A stretch of 42,176 nucleotides of DNA from Halothiobacillus sp. (GTDB lineage: Bacteria; Pseudomonadota; Gammaproteobacteria; Halothiobacillales; Halothiobacillaceae). Position 1 is the first letter of the stretch. Every line of letters begins with the position of its first letter. The position numbers were made by a program, and so were the translations under genes. The notes under the pieces were generated by a model. It was not told where the DNA came from. It made no database searches and saw only the letters and a program-made list of their open reading frames with translations. Positions 28,029-35,426 of this stretch are shown one piece after another. The stretch lies in the NCBI GenBank assembly GCA_011389965.1, contig JAABTF010000018.1, positions 1-42,176 of the forward strand, in the 5' to 3' direction.

Positions 28029-28547
28029 TTACTCCGAAAGTGCTTCTGTGCTGGTGAACAGTCCGACCCGAAGATCCTTGGCCTCGTAGATCACGACGCC
28101 ATCGCAGAGCATCTGCGCGTCCGCGATACCCATGGTCAGTTTGCGCATGATTACACGCTTCATCTGAACACGATATTCAACTTTCTTGTTCTTCGGCAAG
28201 ACCTGTCCCGAGAATTTTACATCACCCACGCCCAAGGCGCGCCCGTGACCTTTGCCGCCGCTCCACCCGAGGAAAAAGCCGACCAACTGCCACATGGCAT
28301 CAAGGCCCAGGCAGCCCGGCATCACCGGATCGCCTTCGAAGTGACAGGCGAAAAACCACAAGTCCGGATGCACGGCCAGCTCGGCATGCATCTCGCCCTT
28401 GCCGAAGTCACCACCTTCGTCGGTGATCTTGTTGATGCGGTCGAACATCAGCATCGGCGGTAGCGGCAGTTGCGCATTACCGGGGCCGAACATCTCCCCC
28501 TTGGCGCAGCGAATCAGATCATCGTATTCAAAGGCGGCTTGGGTCAT
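28029..28547 (-). CDS. fabA: 3-hydroxydecanoyl-ACP dehydratase/isomerase
   Basis: A 172-residue enzyme of the usual length. It dehydrates 3-hydroxydecanoyl-ACP and isomerises the double bond, the entry point to anaerobic unsaturated fatty acid synthesis. The active-site histidine is in [24 protein letters not shown], quoted here as [11 protein letters not shown], with the aspartate of GLDAMWQL. It is the first gene of fabA-fabB. No clear -10/-35 pair was found in the 121 bases shared with the divergent cytochrome gene. Confidence 0.98.
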   Translation of the reverse strand: MTQAAFEYDDLIRCAKGEMFGPGNAQLPLPPMLMFDRINKITDEGGDFGKGEMHAELAVHPDLWFFACHFEGDPVMPGCLGLDAMWQLVGFFLGWSGGKGHGRALGVGDVKFSGQVLPKNKKVEYRVQMKRVIMRKLTMGIADAQMLCDGVVIYEAKDLRVGLFTSTEALSE

Positions 28548-28668
28548 GGTTTTCCTGGATCAAAAACGTGGATGGTACCGCAATCCCGCGATGGACGCAG
28601 CCCGTGCGCGGGAGCCTGCGTGGTGCGTTACTATGAGCAAGGGTACAAGGAATGAGGGATGAAAGAGC

Positions 28669-29160
28669 ATGATCAGCGCATTCAAGACACTGACGAGCCA
28701 TAGAGGCTCTCTTGCGGTTGTCGCCGCGGCAATCCTGCCCCTGACGTTTGCCGGACCACTGGCGGCAAGTGGGGAGGAGGACGATCACGGGGGCGTGCAC
28801 GAATTCCACGAGACCATGGAGGAACTTGGCGAGCATACCCAGCGGATCGTCTCGGCGATCAATCACGAGAACTGGGAATGGGTGGCCCGGGAGGCCGAGG
28901 CCATCGCCGAGCATCCCCGCCCTCCCATGGAAGAACGCCAGCGGATCATGGCGTTTGCCGCGGAGCGCAAGGCTGAGTTCCAGGAGTATGACCACGAGGT
29001 GCATGCTGCAGCGGCCGAGTTGTCGGATATCGCCGCCAAGGGAGACGGGCGTGAGGTGATCAATGCCTTTGCGCGCTTGCAGACCACCTGCCTCGATTGC
29101 CACGCGAATTTCCGTGACGACTTTCGTCAGCATTTCTACATGGACAAGGATGCCCACTGA
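28669..29160 (+). CDS. Class II (c'/c556-type) cytochrome c
   Basis: A 163-residue exported protein with a signal peptide ending near GPLAASG (residues 28-35). The mature part is a predicted four-helix bundle with a single haem motif CLDCH close to the C-terminus, the hallmark of class II cytochromes. The first helix has ETMEELGEH, whose methionine could be the sixth haem ligand as in c556-type, low-spin members; the AEHPRPPMEER loop and FARLQTTC match this group of small periplasmic cytochromes. It would carry electrons or bind gases in the periplasm; the partner is unknown. It is divergent from fabA. Confidence 0.88.
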   Translation: MISAFKTLTSHRGSLAVVAAAILPLTFAGPLAASGEEDDHGGVHEFHETMEELGEHTQRIVSAINHENWEWVAREAEAIAEHPRPPMEERQRIMAFAAERKAEFQEYDHEVHAAAAELSDIAAKGDGREVINAFARLQTTCLDCHANFRDDFRQHFYMDKDAH

Positions 29161-29182
29161 GCGGTTGCGGCCCCAACCGCTC
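29159..29182. terminator. Hairpin across two convergent stop codons
   Basis: GAGCGGTTG (29159-29167) pairs with CAACCGCTC (29174-29182). The stem includes bases of the TGA of the cytochrome gene and of the stop of the convergent DUF423 gene. There is no T run on either side, so intrinsic termination is uncertain. Confidence 0.4.
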
Positions 29183-29558
29183 AATCCAAAGTTCGGCTCC
29201 AAGGCAGGGCGACCAGCCAAGCGAGCCAACCGAGCATCAGCAACAGACCGCCGAGGGGCGTGAGGATGCCGGGCCACGGGGCATGCATTAATGTCTGCGC
29301 GTAAAGACTGCCGCTGAACAGCGCGATGCCCGCCAGCCAAATCCCCGCCAGCCCGTGACGCAGACGCGGGGGACCGGGCCAGAACGCCAATATCATCAGG
29401 GCGAGGCTGTGGAACAGGTGAAAGGTCACGGCCGTGTCCAGTTGCCGGATGGTCTCGGGCGCCGTGGGGGCGAGTGGTCCGTGGGCCCCGGCCGCAGCGA
29501 GGACGATAGCGGCGAGCGCGCTGATCAGCCCCAGACCGAGGGTCAGTCGATGTGGCAT
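29181..29558 (-). CDS. DUF423 family small membrane protein
   Basis: A 125-residue inner-membrane protein with four hydrophobic segments. The family features are visible: an early AGAHGPL, the FHLFHSLALMIL helix (family YHALAL) and ALFSGSLYAQTL followed by LTPLGGLLLMLGWLAW. These match the YgdD/DUF423 family, whose function is unknown. AGGAGG lies just before the ATG. It is last in the minus-strand run that starts at the LOG gene and ends against the cytochrome gene. Confidence 0.88.
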   Translation of the reverse strand: MPHRLTLGLGLISALAAIVLAAAGAHGPLAPTAPETIRQLDTAVTFHLFHSLALMILAFWPGPPRLRHGLAGIWLAGIALFSGSLYAQTLMHAPWPGILTPLGGLLLMLGWLAWLVALPWSRTLD

Positions 29559-29624
29559 ATAGGCCTCCTGTCGGTCGGCCGATGAGGGCCCTGGGTTGCG
29601 AATGACGCGCGGTAGCGGTAGGGG

Positions 29625-29804
29625 TCAGAAGTCTTCGACCATCTGCTCGCGCAGGCGGCGTTCCTCGAGCCGGTCGTCAAGGCGGCGGCGAGCGTCCTTG
29701 TGCCCCTTGATGCTGTCAAGCAACCGATCACTGTCCGGCGCGTCGTCCTCACCGTCGTTTTCCCAGGCATCGTCGAGATCCGAATAATCATTTTCCTTGC
29801 TCAT
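29625..29804 (-). CDS. Small acidic/basic protein, PA3496-like
   Basis: A 59-residue protein. It opens with MSKENDYSDLDDAWE, an acidic half, and ends with a basic helix KDARRRLDDRLEERRLREQM and a final EDF. The layout (acidic start, then [KR]-x-x-RRRL-[ED]-D-x-x-E-[ED]-[KR]-RLR) matches the small PA3496-type proteins found in many gammaproteobacteria, described as putative envelope-integrity proteins; I recall this from the family and did not search. AAGAGGTGA immediately before the ATG is a strong ribosome site, which supports expression. The gap between it and fis (29805-30143) holds only a possible promoter. Confidence 0.8.
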   Translation of the reverse strand: MSKENDYSDLDDAWENDGEDDAPDSDRLLDSIKGHKDARRRLDDRLEERRLREQMVEDF

Positions 29805-30018
29805 GGGTCACCTCTTGGATCAATACGTTCCGGTGGCCGCATGGCCACGGGGCATCGATCGACGGTCATGGCAAGGACGTGTGGCGTCCGTATCCTTTTA
29901 CAAGGCCATAGTGCATCCCGGATTCCGGCTTGCGCGGTGCTCGAAGGGCAGGAAAGGGCGCTTGTCCGGTCCGGGTGGGCTCCCCGCATCCCGGGGTGAC
30001 CTGCCGATTTTCCGCCGC

Positions 30019-30046
30019 GTTATAACCCGTTTTCGGGCAAAGGCAA
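30019..30046 (-). promoter_or_regulatory. Possible promoter for the PA3496-like gene
   Basis: In the 339-base gap after fis, the minus strand has TTGCCT (30046-30041) and TATAAC (30024-30019) with a 16-base spacer. It would leave a leader of about 210 bases. Nothing else of note was seen in the gap: no terminator and no open frame of credible length. Confidence 0.35.
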
Positions 30047-30143
30047 AGCGGATTTTTTCACGGACCGAGCCGAGAGGGGACGCGGTGTTGCAGCAAGGTC
30101 CCGGCAGGCGGGTGAGGGCAATGAAAGAGCGGCAGGACGGGGT

Positions 30144-30452
30144 TCAGATCAAGTCGTGTTCGCGCAGTTTCTTGCGCAGCGTGCTGCGGTTGATGCCCAG
30201 GCAGGCGGCCGCCCGGCTCTGGTTGTGGTCGCAGCGTTCCAGCACCCGGGCGAGCAGGGGACGCTCGACCTGGCCCATGACCAGCTGGTAGAGGTTGCTG
30301 GGTTGGTCTTCCTCGAACGCATCCCACAACCGGTCGAGCGCATCGACGACGGTCTCGTGCACGTCCTGGTGGCACTCGGCGGCTCGGCGCGCCGTGCCGT
30401 TCAATGTTGACTCGGGCATCAAGGCGGCGGATGACGTGGATGGTTCGGTCAT
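30144..30452 (-). CDS. fis: DNA-binding protein Fis
   Basis: A 102-residue nucleoid protein that bends DNA and regulates stable RNA and many other promoters. The start at the ATG at 30452 gives the usual Fis length (98 in E. coli); the frame is open to 30587. The dimer part has LYQLVMGQVERPLLARVLE and the C-terminal helix-turn-helix is SRAAACLGINRSTLRKKLRE, both characteristic. It lies 138 bases after dusB on the same strand, the arrangement known from E. coli, so it probably shares its transcript. The start has only a weak ribosome site. Confidence 0.95.
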   Translation of the reverse strand: MTEPSTSSAALMPESTLNGTARRAAECHQDVHETVVDALDRLWDAFEEDQPSNLYQLVMGQVERPLLARVLERCDHNQSRAAACLGINRSTLRKKLREHDLI

Positions 30453-30590
30453 GGCTTGGGACACAACGCTGCAATGCTGGGGCGGATCACTTTGAAGTCG
30501 GCCCCAGGGCATCGCGATGCTCGGGGCGGAAACGAACTCGCCAAGGGCAAGGTCGTTTGCAGGATGCCGGATGAGGCCGCTTGCCACAGT

Positions 30591-31631
30591 TCACCCCGTC
30601 TGGACGTCGGCTTCCCGCCGGTCGAGCCACCGGCGCTGGGACTCGATTGTCTCCAGCCGGTTGAACTGCTTGCGCATCCCTTCTTCAAACGGTAGCTGGG
30701 AAGAATACCACCCCCAGTGCTTTCTCGCGATGCGAACGCCCATCAGATTTCCGTAATGGGAATAAATATTCTCGAACTGCGCGCGCACGAACGACATGAC
30801 ATCGATCGGCGCGGGATCCTCGGGGACGGGCTGTCCTTCCAGGGCGGCCCGCAGTTGAGCAAACAGCCAAGGCCGGCCGAAGGCCGCCCGACCCACCATC
30901 AGCCCGGCAGCCCCCGTGGTCTCCAATACCCGTCGGGCGGAATCGATCGAGTCGATATCGCCGTTGGCTAGGACCGGGATGCCGCGCTCCTCGACCACCC
31001 GGCGGATGGTGTCGTATTCGGCCATACCGTTGTATTTCTGTGTCCGGGTCCGGCCGTGGATGCTCAACATGGCGATGCCGGCTTGTTCGGCAATCGCCGC
31101 GATCTGCGGCGCGTTGCGTTGGCTCTCCTCCGGCCCGGTGCGTATCTTCAGGGTCACCGGGCAGGGCACGGCCGCGACCGTTGCCTCCAGCAGGCGGGCC
31201 ACCGTATCCGGTTCGGCCATGAGTGCCGAGCCCGCCGCCTTGCGGCAGACTTTTTTGGCCGGGCAGCCCAGGTTGATGTCGATGATCTGTGCGCCGTCGG
31301 CATGGGCCTGTCGGGCGGCGGCCGCCAGATCCGCCGGGTCATTGCCCAGCAGTTGCACGGCGCGTGGCTCCGGGTCGTCGGGATGGATGCGCCGCAGTTT
31401 GCTCTTGCGGGTGTCGCGCAATTCGGGCTTGCTGCTGACCATCTCGTTGAAAACGAGGCCTGCGCCCTGGGCGTGGCAGAGCTGGCGGAACGGGCGATCG
31501 GAAACCCCGGCCATGGGCGCCAGGGCAAGTGGGAATTCGATGCGTACCTGCTCGTCGCGCCCCTGCAGGACGATCGGGTCAAGCGTGGGGGCGCCGCCTT
31601 GGCGCGCCGACTGGTCGAACCCCGCCATCAT
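30591..31631 (-). CDS. dusB: tRNA-dihydrouridine synthase B
   Basis: A 346-residue FMN enzyme that reduces a uridine in the tRNA D-loop. The FMN barrel starts LALAPMAGVSDRPFR; catalytic Cys is in DINLGCPAKKVCRKAAGSAL; ending motifs include IHGRTRTQKYNG, PVLANGDIDS and LMVGRAAFGRPWLF. The N-terminus, about 30 residues before the barrel, is longer than in E. coli; a second ATG directly follows the first. The start touches the dctM stop codon with no gap (TAAATG), which suggests that dusB-fis can be transcribed from the TRAP operon. Confidence 0.95.
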   Translation of the reverse strand: MMAGFDQSARQGGAPTLDPIVLQGRDEQVRIEFPLALAPMAGVSDRPFRQLCHAQGAGLVFNEMVSSKPELRDTRKSKLRRIHPDDPEPRAVQLLGNDPADLAAAARQAHADGAQIIDINLGCPAKKVCRKAAGSALMAEPDTVARLLEATVAAVPCPVTLKIRTGPEESQRNAPQIAAIAEQAGIAMLSIHGRTRTQKYNGMAEYDTIRRVVEERGIPVLANGDIDSIDSARRVLETTGAAGLMVGRAAFGRPWLFAQLRAALEGQPVPEDPAPIDVMSFVRAQFENIYSHYGNLMGVRIARKHWGWYSSQLPFEEGMRKQFNRLETIESQRRWLDRREADVQTG

Positions 31632-33017
31632 TTAGGGACTGTGGCTCACGTTGAGCATGTCGGGCAGGGCGGTGACCAGGTCAGGGAAGAGCACCAGCAG
31701 GGCCAACACCCCGATTTGAATCGCGATGAACGGCAGTACACCCCGATAGATCTGGCCGGTCTGGATGCTCTTTGGTGCCGCGCCGCGCAGGTAGAACAGC
31801 GAGAAGCCGAAGGGCGGGGTGAGAAAGCTGGTCTGCAGGTTAACTGCCAGCAGGATGCCCAGCCAGACGGGATCGATGCCCATCATCAGCAACACCGGCG
31901 CGACAATCGGCACCACGACGAAGGTGATCTCGATGAAGTCGAGCATGAAGCCCAGCAGGAACACGATCACCATCACCAACAACAGGGCCGTGATGGCCCC
32001 GCCGGGTAGCCCGGAAAGGAGATCGTGCACCAGTGCATCGCCACCGAAGCCGCGGAAGACCAGCGAGAAGATCGAGGCGCCGATGAAGATCATGAACACC
32101 ATCGCCGTGACCCGCAGGGTGGCCTGCAGGCTCTCGTGCAGCACGGACATATTCAGGCGCCGCTTGAGAAGCGCGAGCAGCAAAGCGCCGACTGCACCCA
32201 CCGCCGCGGCCTCCGTGGGGGTGGCAATCCCGCCCATGATCGAGCCGAGCACCAGCACGATGAGAGTGACCGGCGGGGCCAGTGCCAGCAGCAGCCGGCC
32301 GATGGGCGGGCGTTCGGCGAATTCGGCTGCGGTCAGGCCGGGCACTCGCTCGGGCTGTCGCCAGGCGACGAACAGGATGTAGGCCACGTAGGCGCCCACC
32401 AGGATCAGGCCGGGGATCAGGGCCCCGCTGAACAGATCGCCGACCGATACGGTCTCCGGGGCGAAGATGCCCTGTTCGAGTTGGGCCTGAGTGTAGGCAT
32501 TGGACAACTGGTCGCCGAGCAGCACGAGGATGATCGAGGGCGGGATGATCTGACCCAGAGTGCCGGCTGCAGCGACCGAGCCGCTGGCGAGTCGGGGGTC
32601 GTAGCCGCGTCGCAGCATGACGGGCAGGGCGATCAGCCCCAGTGTCACCACGGTGGCGCCGACGATGCCGGTGCTCGCCGCGAGGATGGCGCCGACCAGG
32701 ATCATCGACAAGCCCAAGCCGCCGGGTCGCTGTCCGAAAAGGGCCGTCATGTTCTCGAGCAGATCGTCGGCCACCCGGGCCTTTTCCAGCAGCACGCCCA
32801 TTAGGACGAACAGGGGCACGGCAATCAGGGTCTGGTTGAGCATGATGCCGAACAGGCGGTTGGGCATCGCGCTCATCAGGCTACTGTCGAACTGGCCCAG
32901 GGCCGTGCCCAGTCCGGCGAACAGCAACGAGACGCCCGCCAGGGTGAAGGCCACCGGGAAGCCGCTCATGAGCGCGGCGAACACGGTGATCACCATCGCG
33001 AGGAGGAGCCATTCCAT
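31632..33017 (-). CDS. TRAP transporter large permease (DctM-like)
   Basis: A 461-residue membrane protein with about 12 hydrophobic helices. It has the DctM family pattern: the opening ALMSGFPVAFTLAGVSLLFAG, the PLFVLMGVLLEKARVADDLL stretch, PPSIILVLLGDQLS and FLLGFMLDFIEITFVVVPI, then TSFLTPPFGFSLFYLRG near the end. TRAP permeases import carboxylates and related acids with a sodium gradient, using a periplasmic binding protein. The small permease gene precedes it by three bases; no binding-protein gene is present nearby. The substrate cannot be told. Confidence 0.93.
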   Translation of the reverse strand: MEWLLLAMVITVFAALMSGFPVAFTLAGVSLLFAGLGTALGQFDSSLMSAMPNRLFGIMLNQTLIAVPLFVLMGVLLEKARVADDLLENMTALFGQRPGGLGLSMILVGAILAASTGIVGATVVTLGLIALPVMLRRGYDPRLASGSVAAAGTLGQIIPPSIILVLLGDQLSNAYTQAQLEQGIFAPETVSVGDLFSGALIPGLILVGAYVAYILFVAWRQPERVPGLTAAEFAERPPIGRLLLALAPPVTLIVLVLGSIMGGIATPTEAAAVGAVGALLLALLKRRLNMSVLHESLQATLRVTAMVFMIFIGASIFSLVFRGFGGDALVHDLLSGLPGGAITALLLVMVIVFLLGFMLDFIEITFVVVPIVAPVLLMMGIDPVWLGILLAVNLQTSFLTPPFGFSLFYLRGAAPKSIQTGQIYRGVLPFIAIQIGVLALLVLFPDLVTALPDMLNVSHSP

Positions 33018-33020
33018 CGT

Positions 33021-33587
33021 CTATACCCCTTCGCGGATATCGCCGCGGTCGGGGTGGGTGGGGCGCTCGGCCCGCAGGGTGGCGATGGCACGCAGCAACT
33101 CGACCAGCCCCTGCCAGAACAGCAGGGCCGGCATGATCAGCAGCAGCGTCTTCAACAGGTACAGCATGGGAATGCCGCCCGGCTCCGGGGAGCCTTCCCG
33201 GATGGCCCAGGCATTGGCAACGTAATCGACGCTGGCAAGCCCGATGAACAGGCAGACCGGCCAGAGCAGCAAGAACACGCCGAGGATCTCGACCCAGGCG
33301 CGTTTTCTGGGCGAGGCGTTGCGCGACAGGACGTCGACACGCACGTGGCCATCATGCCGGTAGGTGTAGCCGATGCCGAGCATGAACAGCATGGCGAACC
33401 AGTAGTAGATCGACTCGGAGAGCCACTGGTTGCTTTCCCCCAGGGCATAGCGCAGCACCACGACGGCAAACACCGTCAGGGCCAGGACCAGCCCCAGCCA
33501 AGCGACGCCGCGTCCCAGCCATTCGTTGACCCGGTCGAGGCGGTCGACCAGCCGGGTCAGTGGTGATTGCGCGGGGTTGGGGGTCAC
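33021..33587 (-). CDS. TRAP transporter small permease (DctQ-like)
   Basis: A 188-residue membrane protein with four helices, the partner of the large permease. The GTG at 33587 is chosen because it overlaps the stop of thrB (GTGA at 33584-33587) and because DctQ similarity starts just after it (LDRVNEWLGRGVAWLGL). The longer frame to 33884 would overlap thrB by 300 bases and is low-complexity antisense-like sequence. The family motif of a tryptophan-serine-E segment is present (NQWLSESIYYWFAMLFMLG) and so is HVRVDVL. Translational coupling to thrB is likely. Confidence 0.9.
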   Translation of the reverse strand: MTPNPAQSPLTRLVDRLDRVNEWLGRGVAWLGLVLALTVFAVVVLRYALGESNQWLSESIYYWFAMLFMLGIGYTYRHDGHVRVDVLSRNASPRKRAWVEILGVFLLLWPVCLFIGLASVDYVANAWAIREGSPEPGGIPMLYLLKTLLLIMPALLFWQGLVELLRAIATLRAERPTHPDRGDIREGV

Positions 33588-34561
33588 GATGCCGCCTCTG
33601 GCGCCTGGTTGACCTTGATCCAGTCGGCTTGGCTGCCGTCTGCCGCCCGGTGGGCGAGCAGGATGCGGCGGAACGGGGCGGGGTCCTTGATGTAGGTCAT
33701 CTCCGCGGCCCGCGGGAAGTGGTGATCCTGCAGGCGGGACAGCCAGAAGCGCAGGGCGGCGGCCCGCAACAGGCCGGGCCAGACCCGGGTCTCCGCCGTC
33801 GTGAACGGCCGCTCGGCCAGGTAGGCGCTCAGCAGCGCGTCGCGTTCGTCCGGCAGACTCCGGCCCTGTTCGTCGACACACCAATCGTTGAGGGTGACGG
33901 CCAGGTCGTAGGCGAAGGCATCCGTGCAGGCGTAGTACCAGTCGATGATCCCGGTCAGTCGGCCGTCGTCGAACAGGACGTTGTCGCGGAACAGGTCGGC
34001 ATGGATCGCCCCGCGCGGCAGGTCGTCACGCGACTGGCCGCGTTGGAAGGCCAACTCGTCGAACAGCAGGTCCCGTTCTCCGTCGTCAATTGACGTGTCG
34101 ATTTCGCCGGCGACCCGCTCGGCCCAGCCGAGATCGCGATCCGGGGCGCGGTATTCAGGGAAATCGCGGCTGACGCGATGACAGCGGGCCAGCGTGCGGC
34201 CGATCTCGGCGCAGGCCGCAGGGTCCGGATGGTCCAGTGAGCCCCCGGAAAGCCGCTGGACCAGCGCGGCTGGCCGGTCATTGAGCTCGGTGAGATAGTG
34301 ACCGTGGCGCGTGGGCACAGGGTGCGCGGTGGGAATGCCGTGCTCGGCCAGATAGGCCATCAGGTCGAGAAAGAACGGCAACTCGTCCGCGGTGTGGTTC
34401 TCGAACAGGGTGAGCACGAAGCGCCCGCCGGTGGTGGTGACGAAATAGTTGGTGTTCTCGATCCCGGCGCTGATGCCGCGGTGCTCGACCAGTTCGCCGC
34501 AGTCGAACTGTTCCAGGAACGTGCGGAGTTGATCGGTATCGACTTTGGTAAAAACCGACAT
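33584..34561 (-). CDS. thrB: Homoserine kinase, Pseudomonas-type
   Basis: A 325-residue kinase of the aminoglycoside-phosphotransferase fold, the ThrB form of Pseudomonas and relatives, unlike the GHMP kinase of E. coli. It phosphorylates homoserine in threonine synthesis. The start MSVFTKVD at 34561 is the family start; a longer frame to 34642 would overlap the LOG gene. The N-terminal GISAGIENTNYFV is diagnostic, and the catalytic loop IHADLFRDNVLF and IIDWYYA follow. It is joined by a four-base overlap to the TRAP small permease, an odd pairing. An ABC or threonine-synthase gene is not nearby. Confidence 0.92.
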   Translation of the reverse strand: MSVFTKVDTDQLRTFLEQFDCGELVEHRGISAGIENTNYFVTTTGGRFVLTLFENHTADELPFFLDLMAYLAEHGIPTAHPVPTRHGHYLTELNDRPAALVQRLSGGSLDHPDPAACAEIGRTLARCHRVSRDFPEYRAPDRDLGWAERVAGEIDTSIDDGERDLLFDELAFQRGQSRDDLPRGAIHADLFRDNVLFDDGRLTGIIDWYYACTDAFAYDLAVTLNDWCVDEQGRSLPDERDALLSAYLAERPFTTAETRVWPGLLRAAALRFWLSRLQDHHFPRAAEMTYIKDPAPFRRILLAHRAADGSQADWIKVNQAPEAAS

Positions 34562-34601
34562 GACGGTCTCGTGCGGTAGTGGTGACTTGAAGGCGACGTG
34601 A

Positions 34602-35321
34602 CTAAAGGTCGAGCAGCTTTTGCTGCTCTTCCTCGGTGGCACTCACGCCGCGGTTGCGATAGAAGTCGAAGATGGCGTCGAGTGCCTCGTCGGCGGTGTC
34701 GCAGAGCGTGAACAGATCCATGTCGTCGGGCGAAATGGTCTCTTCGGCCAAAAGCTGATCACGGAACCAGTCGATCAGGCCCTTCCAGAAGCTCGTACCC
34801 ATCAGGATGATCGGGATGCGACGTGACTTGCCGGTTTGCACCAGCGTCAGGATCTCCGCGGTCTCGTCGAGCGTGCCAAAGCCGCCCGGCATCATGACGT
34901 AGGCGGAGGCATACTTGACGAACATCACCTTGCGGGCAAAAAAGTGCTGGAAGTGTAGCGACACGTCCTGGTAGGGATTGTCGTTCTGCTCGTGGGGCAG
35001 GGCGATGTTCAGTCCCACGCTGGGAGCGCCGCCGGCCTGCGCGCCCTTGTTGGCGGCGGCCATCAGGCCCGGCCCGCCGCCCGAGATCACCGCGAATCCC
35101 GCCTGGGAGAGCTTGTCGGCGATTTCGACGGTCAGCTCGTACCAGGGATTGTCCTCTTCGAACCGCGCCGAGCCGAATATGCTCACCGCCGGTTCGATGC
35201 TGGCCAGCGTTTCGTAGCCCTGCACGAACTCCGCCATGATCTGGAATATCTTCCAGGATTCATTGGACAGACGCTGCTGGTGGTCCAGACGGGTAGGGTG
35301 GTTGGGTAGCTTTCTGCTCAT
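34602..35321 (-). CDS. LOG-family protein (cytokinin-activating-type phosphoribohydrolase fold)
   Basis: A 239-residue protein of the TIGR00730/LOG Rossmann family. The motifs are VISGGGPGLMAAANKG and MMPGGFGTLDETAEIL, the second being the PGGxGTxxE active-site signature. Known members remove ribose-phosphate from AMP-like nucleotides. The start at 35321 is chosen as MSRKLPNHP; the open frame continues to 35492, which would overlap polA and is not credible. It is the first gene of the minus-strand run, 40 bases before thrB, and is divergent from polA. Confidence 0.9.
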   Translation of the reverse strand: MSRKLPNHPTRLDHQQRLSNESWKIFQIMAEFVQGYETLASIEPAVSIFGSARFEEDNPWYELTVEIADKLSQAGFAVISGGGPGLMAAANKGAQAGGAPSVGLNIALPHEQNDNPYQDVSLHFQHFFARKVMFVKYASAYVMMPGGFGTLDETAEILTLVQTGKSRRIPIILMGTSFWKGLIDWFRDQLLAEETISPDDMDLFTLCDTADEALDAIFDFYRNRGVSATEEEQQKLLDL

Positions 35322-35426
35322 CGGGGACGAGTACTTGCGCCGTTGTGAATAGCGTGAGGGGCGAGGCGCCCGCTTGACCGCCTGTGGCATAGTAGCCGCA
35401 GCCATTCCAAGGGGGTAAAGCCTACC

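Noticed and set aside
33588-33884. Upstream extension of the TRAP small permease
   Set aside because: It would overlap thrB by 300 bases; the DctQ similarity begins after the GTG at 33587.
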